A stretch of 5,092 nucleotides of DNA, taken from positions 1 to 5,092 of the forward strand of contig JAFLCM010000211.1 of NCBI GenBank assembly GCA_017303565.1, written 5' to 3'. This DNA comes from Planctomycetota bacterium (GTDB lineage: Bacteria > Planctomycetota > Phycisphaerae > Phycisphaerales > UBA1924). Shown piece after piece: positions 1-5,045 of this stretch. The translations under genes were made by a program, and so were the position numbers. A model generated the notes under the pieces. It saw nothing but the letters and a program-made list of their open reading frames with translations, was not told the DNA's origin and did no database searches. Position 1 is the first letter of the stretch. The number at the start of each line of letters is the position of its first letter.

Positions 1-596
1 ACCGGCTCGAAGCCGAAGCCGAGCAGGTCGTCGAGCGCCGCCGGCCAGCGCGGCGCGACGGCGAACGGCAGGCGCAGCGCTGCGCCCATCGAGACGCGGA
101 TCGCCTTGCGGTACAGGGGGTCGCAGCACGACGGCGACAGCACCACGCCGCTCGCGCCCAGCGCCAGGGCGCTCCGGAAGATCCCGCCGACGTTGTCGTG
201 GTTGGTGAGGTTCTCGAGGACGACGACCGCGCCCCGCGCCGCGCCGGCGAGCGGCGCGGTGATCTGTTCCACATCCTGCGCCGCCGGGCGCTCGCCGATC
301 GCGAGGCACCCGCGGTGGATGTCGAAGCCCGCGACCGAGTTCATCAGCGCTTGATCGACCACATACACCGGGAGTGCCGGGTCCGCGGCGTTCAGCGCGT
401 CCTGAATCGAGTCCAGCGCCACCGGTGTCACCAGCACGCTGCGGCAGCGGTAGGGCGATGCCGTCAGCAGGGTGTGGACGACGAAGCGGCCCTCGGCCAT
501 GAACACGCCGTGGCGCCCGAGGAGGTCGGCGTCGCGGACGCAGCGGTAGGCGTCGAGGCGGGGGTCGGTCGGGTCCTGGACGTGGGCGATGTTCAC
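1..596 (-). CDS. SpoU/TrmH-family RNA 2'-O-ribose methyltransferase, partial (C-terminus off the left edge)
   Basis: This gene encodes a SAM-dependent tRNA or rRNA methyltransferase of the SPOUT superfamily, which transfers a methyl group to a ribose 2'-OH; the exact RNA target cannot be told. Reading from GTG at 596, 198 residues are visible. Residues about 10-100 look like the SpoU N-terminal substrate-binding domain (DADLLGRHGVFMAEGRFVV at about 22-40). The catalytic SPOUT knot starts near 124, with motif 1 as ENLTNHDNVGGIFRSA (N135, G137, R141 are the conserved Asn-Gly-Arg set). Motif 2 follows as DPLYRKAIRVSMGAALRLPF (159-178). Motif 3, which completes the SAM pocket, lies beyond the window; family members are typically about 260-280 residues. 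GTG 596 is chosen because no ATG, GTG or TTG lies in frame in the 54-bp spacer upstream and the N-terminal sequence fits the family. No Shine-Dalgarno is evident, so the message may be nearly leaderless. It is divergent from the gene at 651. The family call is secure. Confidence 0.93.
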   Translation of the reverse strand, partial: MNIAHVQDPTDPRLDAYRCVRDADLLGRHGVFMAEGRFVVHTLLTASPYRCRSVLVTPVALDSIQDALNAADPALPVYVVDQALMNSVAGFDIHRGCLAIGERPAAQDVEQITAPLAGAARGAVVVLENLTNHDNVGGIFRSALALGASGVVLSPSCCDPLYRKAIRVSMGAALRLPFAVAPRWPAALDDLLGFGFEP

Positions 597-604
597 GCGT
601 TCGC

Positions 605-619
605 GGGCTAGACTACCCC
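605..619. promoter_or_regulatory. 15-nt near-palindrome in the divergent spacer, possible shared promoter or operator
   Basis: GGGcTAGaCTAcCCC is symmetric about base 612, with 6 of 7 base pairs matching; only 608/616 fails. It holds overlapping -10-like hexamers in both directions, TAGACT (609-614, plus) and TAGTCT (615-610, minus), each matching TATAAT at only 3 positions. The implied starts would give the plus gene a leader of about 30 nt and the SpoU gene one of only a few nt, which would suit its missing Shine-Dalgarno. No -35 element is visible in either direction. The symmetry is seen directly; the promoter role is inference. Confidence 0.3.
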
Positions 620-637
620 TGTTCCAACCTTCAAGAC

Positions 638-641
638 GGAG
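638..641 (+). promoter_or_regulatory. Shine-Dalgarno GGAG of the secreted repeat-linker protein gene
   Basis: GGAG lies 9 nt before ATG 651. It supports that ATG as the start, in agreement with the signal peptide that begins directly at this residue. Confidence 0.65.
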
Positions 642-650
642 CCAACACCC

Positions 651-1394
651 ATGACCCGCGCCGCCGGATTGCTCGCCCTGATCGCCCTTGCCCTCGCGCC
701 GGTTGTCGGTGCGCAGGACGCGCCCAAGCCCTCTGTTCCTCCCGCCTCCGCCCCCCCGGCGTCGGCCCCGCCGAAGGACGACCTGACGAACCCGATCACC
801 GGCTCGAAGCCGCGGAAGGAAGCGCCCAAGCAGGAGGCCCCGAAACAGGAAGCGCCGAAGCAGGAGGCTCCGAAGCAGGAAGCGCCCAAGGCCGAGGGCA
901 AAGAGGGCGCGCTCGAGGGCACCAAGACGGTGACGGCGGGCGGGCTGACGTTCTCGGTTCCGATGTCGTGGGTGGCGGAGACGCCCGCGAAGAGCATGTT
1001 TACCCCGGTGGCGCAGTTCCGCATCCCCAAGGGTGAGACCGGCGCTCCCGAGGACGCCAACGTGAAGGTGTTCACGGGGATCCGCGGCGGCGTCGGACCG
1101 AACATCGAGCGCTGGAAGGGGCAGATCCAGAACCCCGACAAGCCGGCGCAGGAGAAGGACCTGAAGGTCGACGGGATGGACGCGCACGTGCTGTACACGG
1201 GCAAGGGCACGTTCAGCGCCGGCGCGATGATGGGCGGCGGCGCGGGCCCGGCGAACGGGTACATGATCGCCGGCGCGATCGTCGTCACCACCGAGGGCGA
1301 CGTGCAGTTCAAGGCCACCGGCCCGGCGGCGATCCTCGACGCCCAGCGCCCCGCGTGGGAGGCGATGGTCGCCTCGATCAAGAAGGCCAAGTGA
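651..1394 (+). CDS. Secreted protein with EAPKQ tandem-repeat linker and a conserved C-terminal domain of unknown function
   Basis: The 247-residue product is exported by Sec. Residues 1-21 form a signal peptide (hydrophobic core LLALIALALAPVV, cleavage expected at VGA|QD). Next comes a disordered Pro/Ala-rich segment (about 24-56), then five EAPKQ-type units at 57-81, the last reading EAPKA. A folded domain spans about 91-247, starting GGLTFSVPMSW and containing GGVGPNIERWKGQ (146-158), a Gly-rich loop (about 189-203) and a closing FKATGPAAILDAQRPAWEAMVASIK stretch broken across 220-244. I recognise this 'VP-x-x-W ... N-I-x-R-W-x-x-Q' arrangement as recurring in exported planctomycete proteins, but I know of no assigned function. 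The charged Lys/Glu/Gln repeat probably acts as a spacer between the export signal and the domain. The protein has no cysteines, so it is not a lipoprotein. GGAG precedes the start. The stop is TGA, and the methyltransferase start follows after 3 nt, suggesting co-transcription. Coding is secure; function is unknown. Confidence 0.9.
   Translation: MTRAAGLLALIALALAPVVGAQDAPKPSVPPASAPPASAPPKDDLTNPITGSKPRKEAPKQEAPKQEAPKQEAPKQEAPKAEGKEGALEGTKTVTAGGLTFSVPMSWVAETPAKSMFTPVAQFRIPKGETGAPEDANVKVFTGIRGGVGPNIERWKGQIQNPDKPAQEKDLKVDGMDAHVLYTGKGTFSAGAMMGGGAGPANGYMIAGAIVVTTEGDVQFKATGPAAILDAQRPAWEAMVASIKKAK
819..893 (+). repeat. Five 15-bp coding tandem repeats (EAPKQ units) with a 30-bp higher-order period
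   Basis: Units start at 819, 834, 849, 864 and 879. Units 1, 3 and 5 begin GAA GCG, while units 2 and 4 begin GAG GCC or GAG GCT and then CCG. The synonymous positions therefore alternate, as expected if a 30-bp two-unit block was duplicated rather than single 15-bp units being added. The final unit ends in GCC (Ala) in place of CAG (Gln). Copy number is likely to vary between strains. Confidence 0.9.
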
Positions 1395-1397
1395 GCG

Positions 1398-2339
1398 ATG
1401 AGGCATGAACGGGTCCCCAAGCCGAAGGGTCGCGCTGCGCGCCGCGTGAGGGCGCCGCGGCAGACGCTGTTCCGCTTGGGCAAGCGCGACGTGAACCGGT
1501 ACGACCTGTACGAGATGGCGGTGCAGTCGCCCGCGCTGGAGGCGGCGTTCCTCCGCGCGGTCCATGGCGGCGAACCGAGGGTTCTGGGTGAGGACTTTTG
1601 CGGGCCGGCGAGCGTCGCCCGCGCGTGGTGCGCCTCCGACCCCGAGGCGACGGCGGTGGGCGTAGACCTCGACGAGGAGCCGCTGGAGCACGCGCGGGCT
1701 CGAGTGGAGGAGCACGATCTTTCTCACGAGCCCCCGATCGGCAAGCGGCTGACGCTGAGGTGCCGGGACGTGCTGGAGGCGCGGGACAAGGCGGACGTGA
1801 TCGCGGCGCTGAACTTCGCGGCGTGCGAGCTGCACCAGCGCCGGTGGCTGGTCTCGTACCTGCGGGCGGCGCTGTCGCGGCTGAAGACCGGCGGTGTCAT
1901 CGTGTGCGACCTGTACGCGGGGGCCGGGGCGTGGACGTTGGGCGTCACGGAGAAGCCGGTGCCGACCGAGTCGGGCGTGGTGCGGTACCTGTGGGAGCAG
2001 CGGGCGGCGGACCCCTTTGATGCGCGGGTGTCGAACGCGATCCACTTCGTGCTCCCCGGACGCGGCGCGGAGAAGTCGCGGACGTACACCGACGCGTTCG
2101 TCTACGACTGGCGGCTGTGGTCGGCGCCGGAACTGCGTGACGCGATGCGTGAGGCGGGCTTCGCGTCGACGGAGGTGTACACGTCCTACGGCGACGCGGT
2201 GGATGAGGCGGGCAACCTGTACGTGTCTGCGGCGGCGACGGACGATGAGGCGATGCACCCCGATGACATCGCGGAACTGGCGGAGTCGGACGACTGCGTG
2301 GTGTACGTGGTCGGGCGGGTGAATCGGCGCGAGGGGTAG
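1398..2339 (+). CDS. Class I SAM-dependent methyltransferase, substrate unknown
   Basis: This is a 313-residue cytoplasmic protein with a Rossmann-type methyltransferase fold. A basic N-terminus (1-30) leads into a family signature, NRYDLYEMAVQSPALEAAF (33-51). Motif I is VLGEDFCGPAS (62-72), a 'DFCG' variant of the SAM-binding glycine loop. The acidic residue that should contact the SAM ribose is D90 in VGVDLD (87-92). CRDVLEA (122-128) occupies the motif III position, and NFAACEL (139-145) the motif IV position. LKTGGVIVCDLYAGAGAW (162-179) supplies the later core strand. The C-terminal part (about 228-312) carries a WRLWSAPELRDAMREAGF segment typical of such enzymes. The acceptor could be a small molecule or a protein; nothing in the sequence decides. 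ATG 1398 follows the preceding stop by 3 nt, implying translational coupling; GAAGG at 1382-1386 is a possible but distant ribosome site. Family is secure, substrate unknown. Confidence 0.9.
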   Translation: MRHERVPKPKGRAARRVRAPRQTLFRLGKRDVNRYDLYEMAVQSPALEAAFLRAVHGGEPRVLGEDFCGPASVARAWCASDPEATAVGVDLDEEPLEHARARVEEHDLSHEPPIGKRLTLRCRDVLEARDKADVIAALNFAACELHQRRWLVSYLRAALSRLKTGGVIVCDLYAGAGAWTLGVTEKPVPTESGVVRYLWEQRAADPFDARVSNAIHFVLPGRGAEKSRTYTDAFVYDWRLWSAPELRDAMREAGFASTEVYTSYGDAVDEAGNLYVSAAATDDEAMHPDDIAELAESDDCVVYVVGRVNRREG

Positions 2340-2373
2340 ACCGGTACGGGGGGCGATAATTGATTCGGAAACG

Positions 2374-2403
2374 GGCCTGATCCGGGCGGCGCCCGCACAG
2401 GCC
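2374..2403 (+). terminator. Nested stem-loop downstream of the methyltransferase gene, weak terminator candidate
   Basis: The outer arms are GGCCTG (2374-2379) and CAGGCC (2398-2403). The inner arms are CGGGC (2383-2387) and GCCCG (2391-2395) around a 3-nt loop, with a 3/2-nt internal loop between the two stems. It begins 35 nt after the TAG stop. There is no T-tract behind it, so it is not a canonical intrinsic terminator; it could protect the 3' end or act with Rho. Confidence 0.35.
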
Positions 2404-2462
2404 GAACGCGCGAGTGGGCGGGCGGGCTTCTGTGCTCGTCGCGGTGCGGAACGCGTGGCATG

Positions 2463-2509
2463 GTGTGGGTGTCGGACGGCGAGGTCCGTCCGGGACGAGT
2501 CACCCACAC
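2463..2509 (+). promoter_or_regulatory. Two-part stem-loop in the leader of the PEP-CTERM-like gene
   Basis: The outer arms GTGTGGGTG (2463-2471) and CACCCACAC (2501-2509) pair perfectly over 9 bp. Inside, CGGACGG (2473-2479) and CCGTCCG (2486-2492) pair over 7 bp around a 6-nt loop. The internal loop is asymmetric, with 1 nt on the 5' side and 8 nt on the 3' side. The structure ends 10 nt before the GAGGAA ribosome site, leaving that site single-stranded. It could stabilise the mRNA, act as a cis-regulatory element, or be an operator in DNA. It matches no riboswitch class that I recognise. Confidence 0.45.
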
Positions 2510-2519
2510 GAACAGAGAC

Positions 2520-2525
2520 GAGGAA
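2520..2525 (+). promoter_or_regulatory. Shine-Dalgarno GAGGAA that fixes the start at ATG 2532
   Basis: GAGGAA lies 6 nt before ATG 2532. An in-frame ATG at 2460 would add 24 residues with no export character in front of a good signal peptide, and would make the stem-loop at 2463-2509 coding. ATG 2532 is preferred. Confidence 0.8.
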
Positions 2526-2531
2526 CCAGCC

Positions 2532-3293
2532 ATGAAGACCGCTCTTTTCCTGAGCGCCGGCGCGATCGTTGCCGCCTGCTCGACCGCGAACGCCGGCATC
2601 TACGCCTGGGACTGGACGCGGGGCCAGCCCGTGAGCGCGGGGATCAGCGACGCGGGCGGCACGCTGCACTCGATCAGCACGACCTTCGACACCGAGACCA
2701 ACCGCCTCGCGTGGTCGGTGACCTTCAGCAACCAGGTGACCGACGGGTTCACGCTGGTGCTCAGCCCCGGGCCGAACCCCAAGGGGCACCCCGGCGAACT
2801 GGCGATCGTGTACTTCGACAGCAAGAACATGGGCGCTCCGCGGGCCAGCGTGTACAACTACAACGGCGAGAACACGCTGACTTCGTACCGCGACGGCTCG
2901 CCCGCGAGCGGCACGCAGGCGCCGGACGTGATCACCAACACCACGTTCGAGAGCGGCGTGTTCGAGTCGATCTCCGCGGTCGATGCGGACGGGAAGCGGA
3001 CGCTCTCTTTCGTGATGAACGCGACCGGCGTCAACAGCCACCTGCCGCTGTACCCGAACCCCAACGGCAACGACTGGACCGGCGTGGCGTTCGGCGAGAA
3101 GGTCGGCGTGTGGCTGCACCCGATCAAAAACCTGAGCCGTTCGTACAACGACGGCGGGTTCCTGACGAGCTGGTCCGGCACGCACGGCTGGATGGACGGG
3201 AACAACATCTCGACGCGGCTGGTGCCGACGCCCGGCGCCGCGGCGCTCGCCGGGGTTGGCGGTCTGCTGATGGTGCGGCGCAAGCGGGCGTGA
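2532..3293 (+). CDS. Exported protein with PTPG-type PEP-CTERM-like C-terminal sorting tail
   Basis: The 253-residue product has an N-terminal signal peptide (residues 1-21, cleavage expected at ANA|G) and a mature region of about 210 residues. It ends with a tripartite tail at 232-253: a PTPG motif, a short hydrophobic stretch of Ala, Gly, Leu and Val, and a basic end RRKRA. That plan is the PEP-CTERM/exosortase sorting architecture, with PTPG replacing PEP in the style I associate with Phycisphaerae; the tail would be recognised and removed during delivery to the cell surface. The mature part is rich in Asn, Thr, Ser, Gly and aromatics (for example WDW at 26-28), consistent with a beta-rich extracellular fold, but I recognise no enzyme motif. 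The only cysteine, C16, sits in VAAC within the signal peptide and could be read as a weak lipobox. No exosortase gene is in the window. The gene has its own leader and ends at a strong terminator, so it is probably monocistronic. Coding and export are secure; function is unknown. Confidence 0.9.
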   Translation: MKTALFLSAGAIVAACSTANAGIYAWDWTRGQPVSAGISDAGGTLHSISTTFDTETNRLAWSVTFSNQVTDGFTLVLSPGPNPKGHPGELAIVYFDSKNMGAPRASVYNYNGENTLTSYRDGSPASGTQAPDVITNTTFESGVFESISAVDADGKRTLSFVMNATGVNSHLPLYPNPNGNDWTGVAFGEKVGVWLHPIKNLSRSYNDGGFLTSWSGTHGWMDGNNISTRLVPTPGAAALAGVGGLLMVRRKRA

Positions 3294-3326
3294 GTTCAAG
3301 GCTTGGATCATTCGGAATCGGATCGG

Positions 3327-3356
3327 AAAACAACCGCCGGGGCGTGGCGCCCGGGC
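3327..3356 (-). terminator. Probable intrinsic terminator of the phosphatase gene
   Basis: Arms 3348-3356 and 3336-3344 pair over 9 positions with one G-G mismatch (3339/3353) around a 3-nt loop. On the minus strand the stem is followed by GG and then TTGTTTT (3333-3327). It lies 70-100 nt past the phosphatase stop at 3426. The T-run is split by one G and set off by two Gs, so strength is uncertain. Confidence 0.5.
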
Positions 3357-3362
3357 GATGGT

Positions 3363-3401
3363 CGGGCGGGCCCGCGGCTGGCGGGTCCGCCCGCTTTGTT
3401 T
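3363..3401 (+). terminator. Strong intrinsic terminator of the PEP-CTERM-like gene
   Basis: CGGGCGGGCCCGC (3363-3375) pairs with GCGGGTCCGCCCG (3381-3393) over 13 bp with one G-U wobble, around a 5-nt loop. TTTGTTT (3395-3401) follows after one C. This is the clearest regulatory signal in the window and ends the transcript of the gene finishing at 3293. Confidence 0.88.
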
Positions 3402-3425
3402 GAGGGACTTCGCGGGCGGAGCGGT

Positions 3426-4505
3426 TCAGGCGTAGCGGAGGACGACGGCGGTCATGTCGTCGTCCTGGGGGCTGGAGGCGGCGAACCTCGAGGTTTCGTC
3501 GTCGATGGCGCGGAGGAGCGTTTGGGCGTCAGCGGTGGCGTGGCGCGCGATCGCGGCGCTGAGCCGGGGGATGCCGAAGAGTTCGCCTGTGGGTGAGCGG
3601 CGTTCCATGAAGCCGTCGGTGAGCATGACGAGCGTGTCTCCCGGTTCGAGCGCGAGGTGGCGGATGGGGCGGTACTGCTCGTCCTCGATGACGCCGAGGG
3701 GGACGCCGTCGCTGTCGAAGCGTTCGACCTGCGCGGAGCGGGCCTTGTAGAGGAAGGTGGGGCCGTGGCCGGCGGAGAGGAGGTCGACTCGCCCGTCGGG
3801 GCTGGCGAGTGCGATGGCCATGGTAATGAAGCGGCTGTCGGACATGTCGGCGGTGATGAGATGGTTGATGCGTTCGAGGACGTCGGAGGCGCCGTTGGCG
3901 CCGGGGGCGACGGCGCGTGAGTAGGCGCGGCAGACGGCCATGACGAGGGCGGGGCCGATGCCGTGGCCGGTGACGTCGGCGATGGCGAAGACGCAGCGTC
4001 CGTCGGGGAGCATCTGCCAGTCGTAGAAGTCGCCGCCGGTCTGGGCGGCTGGGCGTGCGAAGGCGGCGACCTGATAGTTCTGGGTGGCGGGGGCGGTCTT
4101 GGGGAGCAGGCCTTCCTGGATGGTGCGGGCGATATCGAGTTCGCGCTCGATGAGGCCGAGGCTTCGAGCGGAGCGCTCGGCGGCTTCGGCCTCGCGGACG
4201 GCGTCGCGGATCATGCGGCGCATCAGGTGCGCGAGGGCGGAGGCGGCGATGCCGGTGCTGAGGAGCAGGATGCCGTAGCCGAGGTACTTGGGGAAGTGGG
4301 CGCTGTCGGTTCCTTCGAGCGCGGTGGCCCGGAAGGTGAGAGCCCAGTGCCCGGCACCGGCGGCGACGGCGAGAGCGAGGCTGAGGCGGGGACGGAGTCG
4401 GAGCGCCGACAGCATCATCGAGAGCGGGACGAGCAGGAGCGATGGTGCGGAGATGGTCTCGAGCGGGCCGGCGGGGGAGAACAGTTGCAGGATGATGAGG
4501 AGCAC
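3426..4505 (-). CDS. SpoIIE/RsbU-type PP2C-family Ser/Thr phosphatase, C-terminal part after an in-frame TGA
   Basis: The 359-residue stretch from GTG 4505 carries a complete PPM/SpoIIE catalytic domain. Such enzymes dephosphorylate phosphoserine or phosphothreonine, classically on STAS-domain anti-sigma-factor antagonists. About three hydrophobic segments come first (about 20-36, 41-57, 73-96). A charged coiled-coil-like linker (about 97-130) leads to the start of the catalytic domain, ARTIQEGLLP (126-135). The metal-binding acidic residues are present: D159 in GGDFYDW, D177 in ADVTGHG, D297 in LTDGFME and the DDD of QDDDMT (348-350). SAGHGP is at 244-249. Nothing in the catalytic domain looks decayed. 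However, GTG 4505 has no Shine-Dalgarno and falls inside a transmembrane segment, and the frame runs on upstream through TGA 4527-4529 into the N-terminal half ending at 4862. The native protein is therefore almost certainly the 478-codon reading 4862-3426; 4505 is only the first possible restart. Confidence 0.85.
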   Translation of the reverse strand: MLLIILQLFSPAGPLETISAPSLLLVPLSMMLSALRLRPRLSLALAVAAGAGHWALTFRATALEGTDSAHFPKYLGYGILLLSTGIAASALAHLMRRMIRDAVREAEAAERSARSLGLIERELDIARTIQEGLLPKTAPATQNYQVAAFARPAAQTGGDFYDWQMLPDGRCVFAIADVTGHGIGPALVMAVCRAYSRAVAPGANGASDVLERINHLITADMSDSRFITMAIALASPDGRVDLLSAGHGPTFLYKARSAQVERFDSDGVPLGVIEDEQYRPIRHLALEPGDTLVMLTDGFMERRSPTGELFGIPRLSAAIARHATADAQTLLRAIDDETSRFAASSPQDDDMTAVVLRYA

Positions 4506-4526
4506 GAAGGCGACGATGAGGTCGAA

Positions 4527-4529
4527 TCA
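4527..4529 (-). other. Premature in-frame TGA (codon 112 of 478) splitting the phosphatase gene
   Basis: The minus strand reads TGG CTC TTC GGC GCC TGA TTC GAC CTC (WLFGA*FDL). The frame is open on both sides, and the two halves together make a normal six-helix membrane phosphatase. TGG to TGA (Trp) is one G-to-A transition, equal to C-to-T at 4527 on the plus strand. CGA to TGA would also fit, but CGA is little used here. It could be a true nonsense mutation or a base-calling error. Confidence 0.8.
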
Positions 4530-4862
4530 GGCGCCGAAGAGCCAGTACCAGTTGGGCATCGATGTGCCGCGGGCGCGGACGCGGCGGACGTGGATCAGGG
4601 CGGAGGCGTTGATCCCGATGGCGGCGGCGAGCGTGCTGATGGCGGGGAAGAAGACGAGGTTGGTGGCGGCGACGAAGCCGCCCATCTCCCGGCGGGCGAT
4701 CCAGGTGGCGATGAGGACGGCGTAGGTGGCGATGAGCAGCGAGAGGCGCCACTGCTCGGCTTCGAGTTGGCGGGCCTCGAAGGAGGCGGTTGACGTGTAG
4801 GAGACACGGGACGCGGGGGCGTTGGGCTGGGTCGCCGGGGTCACAGGTTGGCTGGTGGGCAC
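4527..4862 (-). CDS. N-terminal membrane half of the same phosphatase, truncated by in-frame TGA
   Basis: This 111-residue product has a Pro/Thr/Ser-rich cytoplasmic start (1-30), a charged segment (EARQLEAEQWRL, 29-40), and two transmembrane helices (about 40-56 and 63-85). A basic loop RRVRARG (93-99) follows, and then the beginning of a third helix, NWYWLFGA, where it stops at TGA. In the continuous frame this third helix goes on as FDLIVAFVLLIILQLF, which shows that the stop falls in the middle of a structural element and not at a domain boundary. Alone it has no catalytic part and no expected function. Start GTG 4862 is the only upstream option found; GTG 4844 (codon 7) is an alternative, and neither has a clear Shine-Dalgarno. 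A 9-bp inverted repeat sits one base upstream of GTG 4862. I treat this and 3426-4505 as one broken or misread gene. Confidence 0.75.
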   Translation of the reverse strand: MPTSQPVTPATQPNAPASRVSYTSTASFEARQLEAEQWRLSLLIATYAVLIATWIARREMGGFVAATNLVFFPAISTLAAAIGINASALIHVRRVRARGTSMPNWYWLFGA

Positions 4863-4863
4863 G

Positions 4864-4891
4864 GGGAGAATGTAATCGCTGGCATTCTCCC
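4864..4891. promoter_or_regulatory. 9-bp perfect inverted repeat abutting the phosphatase start codon
   Basis: GGGAGAATG (4864-4872) and CATTCTCCC (4883-4891) are exact reverse complements separated by 10 nt. The repeat ends one base before GTG 4862 of the minus-strand gene. If transcribed, it would fold across the ribosome-binding region; as DNA it has the size of a dimeric-repressor operator. It is locally AT-richer than its surroundings and contains TACATT, a weak -10-like match on the minus strand, without a -35. Confidence 0.5.
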
Positions 4892-4959
4892 GGGGTTCGG
4901 CGTGGCTTCGGGGGCGTTGATTGTCAGGGCGGCGGTCGGTGGAGCAGGGGGAGTGGATG

Positions 4960-4995
4960 GGGTGGCATGCTCACGCGGACGTGAGCATGCCACCC
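4960..4995. repeat. Perfect 16-bp palindromic hairpin, REP-like
   Basis: GGGTGGCATGCTCACG (4960-4975) and CGTGAGCATGCCACCC (4980-4995) pair without mismatch around the tetraloop CGGA. No T-tract follows on either strand, so it is not an intrinsic terminator. It lies in non-coding DNA and shares a GGTGGCA foot with the hairpin at 5046-5068. That layout fits an interspersed palindromic element (REP/BIME type), though repetition in the genome cannot be seen from one window. Confidence 0.65.
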
Positions 4996-5045
4996 GTGGA
5001 CACGGAGTGGGATCGATGTTTGCGGCGAGGATGTTCGCCTCCGCC

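Noticed and set aside
106..611. Two plus-strand open frames over the left end
   Set aside because: They are antisense to the SpoU methyltransferase, whose conserved motifs fix the coding strand.
608..1483. Open frame of 291 codons on the minus strand
   Set aside because: It is antisense to the secreted repeat protein, mirrors its repeat as GASCF units, and has no family resemblance.
2355..2360. GATAAT as a -10 promoter element
   Set aside because: No -35-like hexamer lies 16-18 nt upstream; a single hexamer in an AT-richer patch is not enough.
2456..2470. Sigma-54 promoter (TGGCAT ...) before the PEP-CTERM-like gene
   Set aside because: The -24-like TGGCA is present, but no GC doublet lies at the required distance for the -12 element.
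2414..3403. Open frame of 329 codons on the plus strand
   Set aside because: It overlaps the PEP-CTERM-like gene in another frame, is extremely Arg/Gly/Asp-rich and runs through the terminator; this is a GC-bias artefact.
4487..4529. TGA 4527-4529 as a selenocysteine codon
   Set aside because: The bases just downstream show no convincing SECIS-like hairpin, and the site lies in a hydrophobic helix of a family with no known selenoproteins.
4527..4529. TGA read as tryptophan under an alternative genetic code
   Set aside because: TGA is the ordinary stop of three other reading frames here (1392-1394, 3291-3293 and the phosphatase end at 3428-3426), so a code change is not credible.
3529..4752. 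Open frame of 407 codons on the minus strand
   Set aside because: It is an out-of-frame shadow of the phosphatase, almost entirely Arg, Pro and His.
3963..4793. Open frame of 276 codons on the plus strand
   Set aside because: It is antisense to the phosphatase, with Gly/Glu/Asp-rich composition and no domain; another GC-bias shadow.
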